DNA of 64,000 nucleotides from Gongronella butleri (Eukaryota > Mucoromycota > Mucoromycetes > Mucorales > Cunninghamellaceae), in the NCBI GenBank assembly GCA_025201375.1, contig JAIWZP010000040.1, positions 62,001-126,000 of the forward strand, written 5' to 3'. Below the pieces are notes generated by a model. The model was not told the DNA's origin. It saw nothing but the letters and a program-made list of their open reading frames with translations, and ran no database searches. Of the stretch, positions 35,520 through 47,562 are shown piece by piece. Both the position numbers and the translations under genes were made by a program. Numbering within the stretch: the stretch's first letter is position 1; each line of letters starts with the position of its first letter.

Positions 35520-38500
35520 ATGGTGCACTGGCCGGCTCACTCTTTTTTCTTGCTAATCAGTGCTGCCTTGGGACATGGCTGTGGTGTGTAAGTACCAATG
35601 ACCAGACGATAAATGGATAATGGCCGGAATTCGTCCTTTTTGGTTGCTGACGAGGACGTTTTCTGCTTCTTTTTGACATTTTTATTTTCTGTCAATTAGC
35701 CTCGTTCACAACGAAGTGACACATCGAGCCATTGAATTGTTTCAGCCAACGAGCGCAATTGAACAGACATTCAGAGGTTATGTGACGGACCATCCAGGCT
35801 ACTTGCAAGCAGGCTCGTTCTTCCCCGATTGGGGCTACCAATGCTTGGGCAATGACCAGCAGGCTGAGGATGGTAAAGGAGCGCGCGCGGGCGCACGACA
35901 TCAAGGGGCTCGGTCCCGTTTCATCTGCCATCATTGGCTCACCTTTTTTTTTTTTTTTGCCCCCTTTTTGCCTAATAGCTCATTGGGCACCCTTTATCAA
36001 AGCAGCCATTGATCATATCCGCGACACGTACCCGGGCCCGTGGGGTGACGACAGCGACCACGTCAAGGTACGACCCAAAAAAAAAAAAAAATAAGAGAAG
36101 AAGAAAAAAAAGACCAAAAAAGGGACCACGCGCGCGCTCATGCGTCCCTGCTCGTGGCTCGTTGCTCCTTTTTTTTCTTGTTTCCAGGGTCTTGTGGCGT
36201 TTGTGTTGGGTGTGTTGTCACATGACGTTGCGGATGTCAAGTGGCACTCGCTCAATGGGCTAAAGGACTACTTTATCCAAGCAATGGCGCACATGGACTT
36301 TGACGGTGATGAGCAGGCGGCGCATCAGGTGGCCGACACGGGGGGCGAGGCCGTGCTAAGGCACAGCGCGCACCTTGATTATTTGGCGGATCAATGGGAG
36401 CTGCCGCTGGACGACATTCTGCGCATTTACGAGCGATTGTACAATGCTCACCCAGGCACCGCGGTGCCCAATGCCGAGCACGTGCGCTATTGCATGATGC
36501 GCGCCTTTGCAGGCATCAAACTCGATGTGGGGCTCGCCAAATATCTCTTTAATTTCTACGGCGCCAAATCGCCCTTTCTCGTCACACAATTGGACGACTA
36601 CCACAGCGGCGGTCCGTACAAAAATCAATCAATCCATCAAAAAAAAAAAAAACAAGAAAAAGAAAAAAAAGAGGATTCTCATACTCATTTTTTGTTTGTT
36701 CTTTTCAATAGGCCTGCAGGACATGGCTGCCAGTGTGACCAATTGCTACAGCCAAGCCATTGGCATGATGCTGCAGGGGGAAAAAGTGCACGAGCCACTC
36801 TGTGGCCTTTATTTTGACAACAACAAGCATGTGCGCTTTGCACGCAATGCAACGACGCGCGGACCACGATGTCACCACCACACCAAGGGGCACGAAATAG
36901 ACGTGTCCAAACGCGTCAGAGCCATTGTCGATGAAGACACGGGTGTGTGGACGTTTTCGGCCATTGAACGCGACGACGCGCCTGCCGCAGCTCTTTTGAA
37001 TTTTCAGCATCCATTTACACTCCACCAGAACGGCGCAGCCGATGAACTCGCCAAGAAAATCGAGAATGACGCGCAATTAGCGTCAATTGACGGCAAAAGT
37101 GCAAAAGACGAGTTTACGACGTGCCACGTGGCGGATGGTGACCACGACGACGAGACAGTGGTGTCGATGGGGTCGTCGCTCGGCGGATTTGGCCACGCCA
37201 TGGTGTCTGGTGATTTTGACGGCGACGGGCGCCAAGAATTGGTGGTGTCGTCGCCGTACGACAGCCCTGATCTGGCATTGATCATGGCCGGAGCGGTGTT
37301 TGTGATGGATGGAAACCAAGAAAGCGAGGATGACGCTCAGGCACGGCCGCATGACGAAAAAGGCAAAAACGACAAAGCGAACGCGCGGCACAAACTCCGC
37401 GGGCGACGGCGGCATGTTTCACTTGGTGGAACCGTCCCTGGTGGCCGGTTTGGCTGGGCCATGGCCGTCGTCGACATGAACAACGATGGCATTGACGATT
37501 TGGCCGTTGCAAGTCCCTTTGGCCCGGACGGAGGCCACGTTGACGTCTTTTACGGCAAAAAGGGCCAAGGCCTGTCGCCAAAACGGCGCATTCGCATAGA
37601 AAGACCCTCGTTTTCTCTCCTTGGCAATGGAAAATCGGGTTATGGGGCGGTCCTCAAGGGTCTGGAGCAACAACACGCACTAGCCATTGGCTGCCCGCAT
37701 TGTCCCAATGCGCACGGTGACCGCCAAGTATTATTAAAATGCCAATTTTGCCACTTTTTGTCGGCTCGCGCCGCCAGGATACTCACATTCTTATTCTACC
37801 TTTTTTTTTTTTTTTTTGGCAGGGAGGCATTGTCGACGTGCTGACGTCGGTGGATGACGTGCCAATGACGCTCGAGAGCCCCACACCCATGGCATACGCG
37901 CATTTTGGCGCGTCCATCGCCCCTTTGGACGGCACGCTATTGATCGGTGCGCCAGGCACCCGTGTTAATGACCAACCCCAAGCTGGCCAAGTGTTTGCCT
38001 TTCTAAACGGAAAGGTCGTCAGGTCCATGAGCGGAAAAACAGCCTTTGGTCGCTTCGGAAGGTAAAAATAGGGCTGCGGAACAGAAAAAAAATGAAAAAG
38101 AAAAAAAAATTCAGGGGGGGGGGTTGTCGTCATACGTTGTTCGTGGTGTGAGAAAAAAAGACAGGTGTGTGTGTGCAACACGCATCACCATCATGCTTGC
38201 ATGTTTTGCATTTTTGATTGACACGCTTGCTCACGCGCCCGCACCCCCTTTTTTTTTTGTGTGTGTTTCTCGAAGCTTCCTAGCCCAATGGCAAAATCAA
38301 TGGCTCGCCATTGCAAGCCCCATCGAGGTAGGATAAAAAAAAATGGCCCTTTATCCGAGTGCTGGGAAAAAAAGAACAAGGAAGAACGGCTAGAAAAAGT
38401 GGTGGTATGACATTTGGGCCATTTTTTTTTCTCACCACCGAATTGTTGTTTTTGGCATTTCTGTTCCTGTTGCTTTGCATTTTGTGTCACTCGGTTTAGG

Positions 38501-39552
38501 ATGTCAAGCGGCCGCTGCAAAAAGCGTGGCAAGCCGGCGTCGTGCGTGTGTTTGCTTGGCCCTTGAAATCATCGGCTGATGAACCCGTGATCGTCCTTGA
38601 AGGCAAGGAAAAATCGGGTCACTTTGGCTCATCGTTGGCCTTTTACAATGATGCAGCCACTGGTAAAGCCGGTCTGTGGATTGGCGAGCCCTTTGGGGCG
38701 CAAGGTGAGCAAAAAAAAAAAAAAAAAAAAGGGGGGGGGAAGTAGGAGGACCAACAACAAGCAAGCGAAAAAGACGAAAAGGCGAGGTCCGCAAGGGTGG
38801 GTGAGAACAATGAAACGCCTTTTTTTTGGGGGTGTGCCCAAAAATGGCCTTGCCGTTGGGGGGAGTGACAGGGGGAGCGCAACAAAAACCGATTAGATCT
38901 TCTTTGCTCTCCGCTAGCCCCTCTTTTTTTGTTGCACCTTTCACGTCATAGCGCAACTTGTTGGACGCGCTATGACGCTCATGGCGCCCATGGCTCAATT
39001 TTTTTTTGGTTCTTTTTTTTCTCTTTTTTTTTTGGTCATCAGAGGACGGCAAGGTGTATCAATGGGTACCTGGCCAAGAACTTCGTTGCTTTGGGCAAGG
39101 CGCAAATTTGGTAAGTGTCAAGTGGGGTGATTCTCGATGATCCATTTTTCGATGGCCGGCCGCACACGTACGCGCCGTGATTGGACGGGATCAAAGTAAA
39201 ACCCAGCAAGCCAGCCGGCTTATTCACGCCTTTTGGGCACTTTTTTCAGGCACGATTCGGATCACCGTTGATCCATTTGGATGCTCATGGCGCTGCTTCT
39301 CATGTGCGGCTGGCCATTGCCTCGCTCCATTTTCGTAACCAGGACCAAAAGTAAGACAATCCCCACGCTATCCCACCCCTGACGACAACCACACCTTGCC
39401 CATTGGGGGGATGCCTGTTGTTCTTCTCTTCTGGTCTCCCTTGCCTTGACCATGACCCCCGCCCCCCTTATTTTAGGCAGTTGTTGACTTGTTTTTGATT
39501 TCTTTTTAGACAAACGGGCGCAATTCATCTTTATTCCCTGGAAAAGCAATAA
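35520..39552 (+). CDS. secreted GPI-specific phospholipase D-like protein
   Basis: Eleven exons: 35520-35587, 35700-35872, 35979-36067, 36188-36611, 36712-37727, 37823-38061, 38276-38327, 38500-38704, 39043-39110, 39250-39350, 39510-39552, giving 825 aa. A signal peptide (HSFFLLISAALGHGCG) precedes a zinc-dependent phospholipase domain resembling GPLD1: GVLVHNEVTHRAIELF, YLQAGSFFPDWGY, HWAPFIKAAIDHIRDTYP, GVLSHDVADVKWHSL, GGLQDMA. His and Asp residues in these motifs are the likely zinc ligands. The C-terminal half carries FG-GAP/beta-propeller repeats (SGDFDGDGRQELVVSSPY, VDMNNDGIDDLAVASPF). It likely cleaves GPI anchors or inositol lipids outside the cell. The intron after exon 4 has the unusual donor GTCCGT. 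Exons 7-11 are short but all phases fit. Confidence 0.88.
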
Positions 39553-40019
39553 AAAAATATACACCATCGTTCCACGTAGCCTCGTTTCCCCCAGGGCAAC
39601 ACAGCCTTGTTGTTCTTTTTTTCCATGCTTCCATAAAAGGCCTTGGCAGTAAAACCGCAGTGCGCACGTTGTTGTGCACAGATTCATGCTGTCCACGACA
39701 AGGATAATTCAAGACCCGGGCCAGTGGCGTGCTTTGATCAGAGAGGTTTTAAAAAAGGGGGGAGAAAAAAAAAAAAAAAGGGCCTGCGTGGGCATGGGGG
39801 TCGGGCCCATTTCATCCCTTTTTTTTTTATTCCTTTTTTCTATCTCTCCAAAAACACATAAAAGGGGACCGTGGATGATGGCTCCCCCCCTCGCCTCTCC
39901 TCCCCCTTTTTTTTCGTTTCTCTTTTTCACTTTTTGTTGTTGTTGTGTTTTTTTTTCTTTTCCCCTGTTGACTTTTCTTTTCCCTCCACCCCTGATTTTC
40001 CAACTTCGCGTTTCCCCCA
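39553..40019. other. intergenic, pyrimidine-rich promoter
   Basis: C/T-rich runs (39900-40010) directly precede the zinc-finger gene ATG. No coding sequence supported. Confidence 0.55.
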
Positions 40020-41153
40020 ATGTCAGATCATCGCCCATCCACCACCAAGAAGCGCAGCCATCGCTCGTCTGAACCCAAGGTCTTCCGATGCACTGGCTTT
40101 GGCAATTGCGACATGGTGTTTACGCGCAGCGAGCACCTGGCGCGACACGCACGCAAGCACACTGGCGAGGTAAGAAAAAAAAATTTTTTGAAAGAGAGAG
40201 AGAGAGAGAGAAAATCACACGATGTTTTTAAATGGTCTCCTTATTTTCAATTCTTTATTGGGCTTGATCAGAAACCTTTCAAGTGTGTGGTGCCCGGATG
40301 CAACAGGATGTTCAGCCGCTTTGACAATATGGTCCAGCATACAGCCACACACACCAAGCAGCAGAATCGCAAGCGTGGCGCCGCGCAATCCGACGATGCG
40401 CTGGACAATGCGCCCAAACGTGTTAAAAAGCCATCCATCATGACGTCCCATGCTCCAATGGCCCCGTCGCCGCCGCCGCAGCAGCAGCAACAAGTCTGCC
40501 AAGCGGCACACCATCCTTATTCCTTCCAAGAGGAGCGCATCATGCCAATTTCCACAAAACTATCGTCATCCATGGGCATGGACCATCAAAAGCTGCCTCC
40601 TTTGCAATTCCCCGTGTCGCCCGCGCACCATCCTACGACGGCCGAGGAATTGGATTATTTCCACCATCCAACATCGACGTTCTTGCCGTCGCCCAAGGAT
40701 CTGGGGCTGGCTATGCCTGTCGACCGCCTTGCGTCCCCACCTTTTGACAATGCCAGCATCTCCAGCCGCGATTCGTACCCGTCCACGTCCAATTCCGCTT
40801 CGGCATCGCCATCCTCTTGGTCCGCGTCACCTCCAACCACACATGCCATGGCATTTCTACCCGTCCCACCCCTTGCCGTGCCCCATCATCATCATCATCA
40901 TCACAACTCCTCTTCTCGCCGCTTGTCGCAAGCCGACCTGTCCATGCCCATCCACGCACTGGCGTCCAATGACATCATGGAGCACGTTGCCCAGCTCGAT
41001 GACGTCCAATTGACAAATGACGAGTACATGGCCCTGCAGGCCATGTCTCAATTGCGTTCCCCAACCACGGCAACATGGCATCGACATACAAACGACGATC
41101 GACACACCCCAAAACATCTCATGGCCCACGAGTCATCATCCCGCTTTGCGTAG
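40020..41153 (+). CDS. two-finger C2H2 transcription factor
   Basis: Two exons (40020-40169, 40272-41153), 343 aa. Two adjacent C2H2 fingers lie at the N-terminus: [22 protein letters not shown] and [23 protein letters not shown], joined by the canonical TGEKPF linker, which is split by the intron. The RSEHLARH and RFDN helices resemble those of fungal stress/carbon regulators such as Rsv-, Rgm1- and Msn2-like factors that bind C-rich sites. The rest is low complexity: Pro/Gln runs, a Ser-rich segment and six His. A basic stretch (NRKRGAAQ ... KRVKKPS) may be a nuclear localisation signal. Exact orthology cannot be told from here. Confidence 0.9.
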   Translation: MSDHRPSTTKKRSHRSSEPKVFRCTGFGNCDMVFTRSEHLARHARKHTGEVRKKNFLKERERERKSHDVFKWSPYFQFFIGLDQKPFKCVVPGCNRMFSRFDNMVQHTATHTKQQNRKRGAAQSDDALDNAPKRVKKPSIMTSHAPMAPSPPPQQQQQVCQAAHHPYSFQEERIMPISTKLSSSMGMDHQKLPPLQFPVSPAHHPTTAEELDYFHHPTSTFLPSPKDLGLAMPVDRLASPPFDNASISSRDSYPSTSNSASASPSSWSASPPTTHAMAFLPVPPLAVPHHHHHHHNSSSRRLSQADLSMPIHALASNDIMEHVAQLDDVQLTNDEYMALQAMSQLRSPTTATWHRHTNDDRHTPKHLMAHESSSRFA

Positions 41154-41747
41154 ACACACCCCCTTTTTTTTTCCTCCCCCCGCGCCCACTTCATCTCCGC
41201 CCCTGCCCCTTATTTTTTTTCTCTTACTTGTACATTTTCTCCTCCCACCGCCCTCGCTCCCCACTCTCTTCACATCCCACCACACCCTGGCTTGTTTGAT
41301 CTCATCATAAGCGCGTGTGTATGTTCACCGTGACGCGTCGTAAATGCTCATGAATCTCCATCCACTTGCCACTTTGTATATATTGTTGTTTGTCCCTCCT
41401 CCCTGATTTGATTGTTTTTTTTTTCTCTTGTCGGTCCATGCTCCGCCCAACGATCGCGCCATGAAAATCTGGTCTCCCCTTTTTTTTTTATTTGGGACAC
41501 GTCTCAAATCATCTCGCTCATCATGTTTGGCTTAGCCTTGCCCCTCTTTTTTTTTTTATTTCCTCCCTTTTTCCCCCCCTGAACGCAGTTACACAGACAC
41601 TGTTCGTACCTGTTTTTTTTCTTTCTTTCCATATCCATTCGCATCCCCTTTTCATTCCCCCCCTTTTTTTCTTTGAAATCATAATAAATGTTGTCTAATC
41701 GCCCATCGGCCATTGAAAATGTGAATATTTTTTTTATAAACTTGGTA
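41154..41747. other. intergenic, convergent gene ends
   Basis: About 590 bases of C/T-rich then AT-rich sequence between two convergent genes, containing both 3' UTRs. No coding sequence supported. Confidence 0.55.
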
Positions 41748-42956
41748 TCATGATGGGGGCCATGCTTCGAGCAGCACCGACTTCATGTCGGCCGAGATCT
41801 TGGGGAGGTAATCGTGGATGGAAAAGGGCAACTGCGCGCCAGGCACGCACGCGACGCGCTTTAAAATGGCGATGTGGCCATGGACAATGGCGTCATGCAT
41901 ACCGCGTTGCGCACTGTCCAGGTTCGGATCGGCACCGTGGGCCAGCAGATAGTCGACGATCAATAGGTGATCCATTCGCATGGCCTCGGCCAGAAGCGCG
42001 CCTTTGTGCGCATTAATGATGGCTTCCGGGGTGTTTGTTCGAGAGAGCATGATTTGCACGCCATCCAGCCACCCAGCACGCACCGCAGTGAGCAGAGGCG
42101 CGCTTTGCTGGGCCGTCGGGTCCGCACCATTGTCCACGAGCAATTGCAACAAGTCTCTATTTTGCTTTTCCGTGGCCATGAGGCCGCAACCGCCGCGATT
42201 GGCATTGGGATTTGCACCGGCATCGAGAAGCAAGTGTGCAATGTCGACGTGTTGCCGATGCACGGCGTTCTGCAGCGCGGCATCATTAAAAGCGTGGACG
42301 TCGGCGCCGGGCAAAAGCAAACGCACGAGTTCTGTGTATCCATGTAGACACGCGCTGCGTAAATATCGATCGCGGAACGCGTGCGCGTCGCACTGGTACC
42401 GCGTCATCAAATGCCGCACCAGATCCACGCGGTTCTCGGCGCACGCCAGCGCCATCACCGCATCATCCGCATGGTGCACCGACGCGCCATACCGCTTCAC
42501 CAACAAATCCACCATGGCAATCGCCCCAAACGTCGCCGCCCCATTCAACCATTGGTGCAGTGTGCGCGTGTCCGGCTGGATCTTGTCAATCAGCAGAATC
42601 GTCATATTCACATCTTGCTGCCGGAGCGCCATCCATAGCAAATGATCCCCGTCCGCACGCGGATTCGCTCGCAATTTCAGCAAATAGTCGACCACAGGCA
42701 GCTGCCGCGCCACACCAAGACTCGCAAGGCTGCGCTGCCCAAGCACATCGTGCGCACCATATCGGTACAACAGGAATTGCGCACGGATCAACGCAGACCG
42801 CGAAATCGTGTACATGCTCTTGCACGTGCCCACCAACGCCGGATTCTGACTGAGCAAAAAGATCCGCGTCTGAAGCTCAAACGGAAGCTGCTGAAGACGG
42901 CTCTTTTCAGGCTCACACGAGCCACAGGGAGACAGAGACCGAGTTATATTAGACAT
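41748..42956 (-). CDS. ankyrin-repeat protein with F-box-like N-terminus
   Basis: Single exon, 402 aa from the ATG at 42956. An in-frame ATG upstream at 43064 would add 36 hydrophobic or low-complexity residues and is less likely. Residues ~20-50 (RLQQLPFELQTRIFLLSQNP) resemble a degenerate F-box or nuclear-F-box helix. From ~80 onward come ankyrin-type repeats: VVDYLLKLRANPRADGDHLL, AMVDLLVKRYGASVH, HVDIAHLLLDAGANPNA, LLQLLVDNGADPTAQ, LLIVDYLLAHGADPNLD, HGHIAILKRV. No membrane segment. F-box/ankyrin proteins are usually adaptors; the partner is unknown. Confidence 0.85.
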   Translation of the reverse strand: MSNITRSLSPCGSCEPEKSRLQQLPFELQTRIFLLSQNPALVGTCKSMYTISRSALIRAQFLLYRYGAHDVLGQRSLASLGVARQLPVVDYLLKLRANPRADGDHLLWMALRQQDVNMTILLIDKIQPDTRTLHQWLNGAATFGAIAMVDLLVKRYGASVHHADDAVMALACAENRVDLVRHLMTRYQCDAHAFRDRYLRSACLHGYTELVRLLLPGADVHAFNDAALQNAVHRQHVDIAHLLLDAGANPNANRGGCGLMATEKQNRDLLQLLVDNGADPTAQQSAPLLTAVRAGWLDGVQIMLSRTNTPEAIINAHKGALLAEAMRMDHLLIVDYLLAHGADPNLDSAQRGMHDAIVHGHIAILKRVACVPGAQLPFSIHDYLPKISADMKSVLLEAWPPS

Positions 42957-43224
42957 GAAAGCAGCATGGCCAAACGTCAAGAGATTAAAAAAGCAAAAAA
43001 AAAAAAGTGAGAAACAAAACATTCGGCGGGTGGCCCTTTTTGACGTGCTCCGCGGGCAAAACACCGCACGATATAAAAAAAAAAGTCCGCTTCACCACTC
43101 CTCCTTAACTTTGGAACACGCGTAAAAAATTGCCTCCTCGCTTGAAACTAGTCAGATATGATATACACTTTTGATCGTTTCTTTCTCAAGAAAAAAAATG
43201 AATTAAAAATAGAAGTACAGCGGC

Positions 43225-43720
43225 CGAGGACATGTCACATTTTGTAATTTTTCATCATTTCTGGCCATATCTCGCGAAATTGTTGGGTAAACGGATCAAA
43301 CAGGCTCGCACGAAGCTAAGCATGAGCCTATTTTGGTCAGCATTTTCGAATCGCTTGGAGGGCATCACGCTGGCAAATTCATCAGCTCAAAGCTCAATTG
43401 CGAGCAATGGTAAATTTAAGATTTGAAGTCAATGGGGGCAAACTGCACGGGAAGAACGCGCTCATTGAGCCGCGCCGATGCGTCTACTATGATACAGGAG
43501 CAAGACGAACGCCAAAAACATGGATTAGATTACAAACAGGCACGTGTAACTCGAAAATGGATACGCTTTATCACGCGTCGAACAGGTTGATGATTTTAAA
43601 CGTGTCAAAGATGCCCAAAAAAAAAAAAAAAACTCTTTTTTTCATCGATCACCAATGCACACATACGCAGCGAGCCATAATCTTTCTGATAAAATGATTT
43701 TCCAGAAGCTGCAACCAAAT
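43225..43720 (+). repeat. dispersed repeat family A, copy 3
   Basis: Shares GGGAAGAACGCGCT..TTGAGC, ATGGATTAGATTA.AAACAGG and GATCACCAATGC with the other copies. It keeps the frame TWIRLQTGTCNS ... TLYHAS. A 15-17 base A tract interrupts the middle. Orientation matches 20490-21500 and 57100-58110. Confidence 0.65.
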
Positions 43721-45172
43721 CTTGTTGAGTTTGCTTTGCCCTGCTGGGGTGAAAAATCACTATATTTTTTATCGCGATTCCATCTGTGACTGAGGGGCGT
43801 TATGATAACCATGTATCATTTCCTTTTGTTATTTTGGCCCCATGGTTCGTACTTTGTAGAATAGACCTGGAAGTCGCGTGTCATATAGACCGTTGACGGG
43901 AAAATCTGTATTTCCCCATAAATTCACACTTTCGACTGTGGCGCGTCAAGTTGCCATTCGATCATTCGCTCCAAACAATTGCATTAGGCTACTACTGTAT
44001 TTTGGCGCGTCTTTTTCCAACTAGGCGCTGAAAACCAAAAGTCAACTGGATCTCGAATGCCTCCCGGCCTTTTCCCTCTGACTATTTCGCTGCGTCTTGT
44101 TGAACAAGGCATTGAAGAAATCGGAGGTGGGCTGGATAGTTGAGAGGATAAATTCGAAATCTCGACGTTTCTACAAATGCGCAGCAGAATTAAACGCCAC
44201 AAATCATCATGGTTGGGTCACCCAAACGCTACATATTATGTTACATCGATGCGGCGTTTCTTTTGAAAAGACATTCAAACCAAGAGTCAATCGAGTTGTT
44301 GTGCAGGTGAATCCAAAATCTTGATACTTTCACAAATCCAGTATGGATTCCCAAAATATTTGGTGGATCGTCGTGAAAATGGTAGCGATCGAAAGAGACG
44401 TACTGTACTCAGTTGTCATTTCCTGATCGTTTGCTTGGCTGATGGATGAACTTTGCACGCTTGCAAAAGTCGATCAAACATTGGATTAATTTTCAACCCC
44501 ATTTTTCTCGGCAACCGGAAAAACAACCAGAGGCGCTTTTGACAAATGTCAAAGACATCTGTTGAATCTCTATCAAGTGAAACCAGTTTCGACGATGGAT
44601 GACCAAAACTGGCAGAGAAAATCCACTTTGTCATCAAAATCTTTGTTCGCGATTTGCTCGACAACGGTCTAGTCGACCCCCGGTTTTTATACCACCAGTT
44701 TTACTAACGAACAGGGACCAAAGCATCTATGATAATGGAATGACTCGCAGCGCGCTAGCTTGGGTTTGAACATTTTGCATCGGTCATTGTTTCTGCGGGT
44801 TGCAACCCACGCACTCAGCACTCAGCACACAAAAATGTGCAAAATAAAAAAATAAAAAAATGAAAAAATAAAAATTCCATGCAATCCACGCACCTTAATT
44901 TGGAAGTGTCAAACCTTAAATTTTTGCAAAAAAAATCTTGCCCAAAGTAGGCACTTTTCGAAGTCGATCGCCGTTCATGCGTCACTCTTTAGGCTGCCGG
45001 TACTGTAGAACTGTATTTTCTTAATTAAGGTGAAATAATGCGACCTGTCATTTTGTGTGCCAATAGCAAATTGCCGGAGTATCATATGTAACCTGTTTGG
45101 GATGCATTGATCACTCGGAGTTCGAAATTTCCCAAATTTGGCATTTTCTGAGATTGAAATGTGTGACCCCTG

Positions 45173-45468
45173 AGTGACCCCTGAATTTTTCAAATGTGGT
45201 CGTAGCGCAATGGGGTTTTAAGCTTTTTTGTTGCAAATTTTGCCCTGAACGCGATGCAGATATTTTTGAGTGGGGTCGACCATGCAGATGGACAGATGAA
45301 TGCAAAATAGTACAAATAGGAGGTTTTTGGCATTTTCGAATGCCAAAAAAAATCGGGCGGGTCGACCGTCTTCTTGAGCACTGGGCCAAAGTTTATGTCG
45401 TGACGCATTTTTCATCAACGGGCAGGTAGGCTGTGAAAAATTTTCTGGAGGCACAACAGACCGGCAAA
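45173..45468. repeat. dispersed repeat family B, copy 2
   Basis: Direct-orientation partner of 1-290. GACCCCTGAATTTTT is at its left edge, TAAGCTTTTTTGTTGCAAAT follows, and GGGCAGGTAGGCTGT with TTTCTGGAGGCACA is near the right edge. A 72-codon minus frame (45190-45408) is open in this copy only. Confidence 0.75.
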
Positions 45469-45886
45469 GATCGAAAAATCACGCTCTTTCGATTTTCAAA
45501 GGCAAATGTGCATGTGCTTTGTGTATTGAATCCAGATGCATGCATGCAGCAAGTATGTTGTTTTATTATGATAGGTGATGATGGTGTGCCTCAGATGTTT
45601 TTACGTATGCTATGATAGGAGAGACGCGTCACGAGGATGAGATGGAATGAGGGAAACAGGGAATACACTATGTCAACAACAACGAAACTGTTATCTTGCA
45701 TTCTTCTCGTCTCCTGCATGTTTTCAATGCGCGTCGTCGACGTGAAAATGCAGCATTGGAAATTAGCCTGCGCATGCGGCGCACACTTGTTTTGGTCCTT
45801 GCGTCAAGTTTGAGTATGGTCAAACGACGACAAGTATTGCAGAGACCCGAAAAAAGTGGCATTTTAGATGAAGCTTTTATTTAAAT

Positions 45887-47037
45887 CTATTTGGCCGGAG
45901 AGGACGTGATGGGGATGGTGACAGCGGCCTTGTTATGGCGCATTTCGTGTTGTGTGTCGCGCAGGACAAAGCGGAACCAGAGGATGTTGAGCGGGATGGT
46001 GGAGCAGTGCCAGAGACTGTGTGCGTCGAGGACGCGCGCGATGGGCGGGAAATCGAGCAACTCGAGGGACATGGCGATGCTGACGCCGACAACGGACAAG
46101 AAGGCCATGTAGGCAAAGCCGCGGCGCGCGGATGGCAGGACGTATTGCCGGATGGACCAGACAACCCAGAGCGTGAGCTGCACGACGCCGACCGCGACCG
46201 AGGCCATCATGTTGTACCCATAGTCGAAGCGCCATAGGCTCAGGTATCCAACGTGCATGGCGTAGCAGGCAACAAAGGGCACGACCAGCCACCAGGGCGC
46301 GTGTTTGACGTAAAACAAGCGCAGCAGCGCAAAATAACACGAGAAAAGAATCAGCAACCCCGCGCTAAAGTAGTCCATCTTCTCTGTCCATGGCATGTCG
46401 CGTGCGTGGAACACGGTGCTCCACACCCACGCATTCATGCCCAGAATCGTGTAGAGATTCAGCCATTTGCGCATAAAATAATTGGCCGGAATCTGTTGCT
46501 GCAGCACGCGATAATAGTACAGGTACACGAGCCCATTGCCAATGGAAAACAGGACGGAGGCAGGCTCTTGCATCCCCATCCAGCGATAAAATGGCCTAAA
46601 TGGACAAGAATTAAGCAATGACACGTGCAAAAGAAAAGAAAAGAAAAGAAAAAAAATGTAGGACGCGCTTTACCATTTGCCATGATATTGATACACGGGC
46701 GTGCCGTCTTGCAGTGCCTTATCCGTGATAGCCTGCATACAATGGTATTTGCAATTGTCCTCACTTGAAACAAAATAAAACGAAAAAAAAAGAAAAAAAA
46801 TGCAATATGAGCGCGTCGAATAGTGCATGGCAACCACCATGGGGGACGTGTCTTTTTTTTTTTTTTTTTTTACCATGACCAAAACGTGAGCCTCAGGGCG
46901 AGGGGCAGGACGGTGGGACAGTGTGTCTCCTTGCACTGAGCGACACACGTCAGGTAAATAGGCTGTTCGTTGCCATAGGACGCCGTGGTATAGGGCAAAA
47001 GCGCGGCGAGCGTGACGAGCAAATAGCCGAGGCGCAT
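45887..47037 (-). CDS. PER1: PER1 / PGAP3 GPI-anchor lipid-remodelling protein
   Basis: Three exons (minus): 46874-47037, 46674-46763, 45887-46595, giving 320 aa. A signal peptide (MRLGYLLVTLAALLPYTTAS) is followed by a Cys-rich luminal segment (CVAQC, HCP, WSCEDNCKYHCM) and seven hydrophobic segments. Diagnostic motifs are YQYHGKWPFYRWMGMQEPAS, NAWVWSTVFHARD (conserved His), DYFSAGLLILFSCY and the LDAHSLWHCSTIP histidines near the end. Per1/PGAP3 removes the sn-2 acyl chain of GPI anchors in the ER or Golgi and belongs to the CREST hydrolases. It may be linked functionally, though not by operon, to the GPI-phospholipase-like gene at 35.5 kb. Confidence 0.95.
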
Positions 47038-47562
47038 AGTCGACAAAAAAAAAAAAAAAAAGTAAGAGGAGTAAAAGGGCAAAAAAGAAGCGAGTGTGTG
47101 TTCCCCGAGCGAGAGGAGAACGAATTTAATCTTGCTTTTTGTTTTCCGTCATAGGTAGAAATTTTTTTTTTAAAAAAAAGGGTGATGCTTCAGCATTGAA
47201 CCATGCCCGTCCCATAGGCAACAGCTTCGTTCAAAGTGCAAGGCATACGGATCACAGTCGTTGAAAAAAAAAAGAAAAAAACTCTTAATGAGGGAGACGC
47301 GGCGAATTGGAAGAATTGGTTCTTGGAATTGGCTATGTTGTAGGTGACAAGCAAAGCAGGAGGCGAGGCATTCAGCGGGGAATGAATCCAGTTGCCATTT
47401 AATTCTGATCAACCCGCTTTTTTTTTTTTTTTTTTGTTGTTGTTATTCTTTTTTCTGTGTTCTTTTCCAGCCCCCCCTTTTTTTTTCTCTCTCTCTTTTC
47501 TTTTTTTTTTTTTTTTTCTTTTTTTTTTCCTTTCTCTTTTGTTGCATGCGCTGTTGCCGACT
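47038..47562. other. intergenic, divergent promoter region
   Basis: About 525 bases between divergent genes, with long T and C/T tracts (47417-47550) just before the regulator ATG. No coding sequence supported. Confidence 0.55.

Larger units (their letters stand above)
42957..45886. other. 2.9-kb gene-poor region with dispersed repeats
   Basis: Holds one copy of repeat A (about 43225-43720) and one of repeat B (45173-45468). In between, short frames (for instance + 44097-44324 and minus 44416-44664) have no recognisable similarity. An A-rich low-complexity patch lies at 44841-44876. No gene is supported. Confidence 0.5.

Noticed and set aside
38504..39052. Long minus frame opposite the phospholipase gene
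   Set aside because: It is antisense to well-supported exons and rich in Lys/Phe from A/T tracts.
43232..45615. Several 60-100 codon frames as small genes
   Set aside because: They lie in repeat-derived sequence with no shared homology, promoter or splice context.
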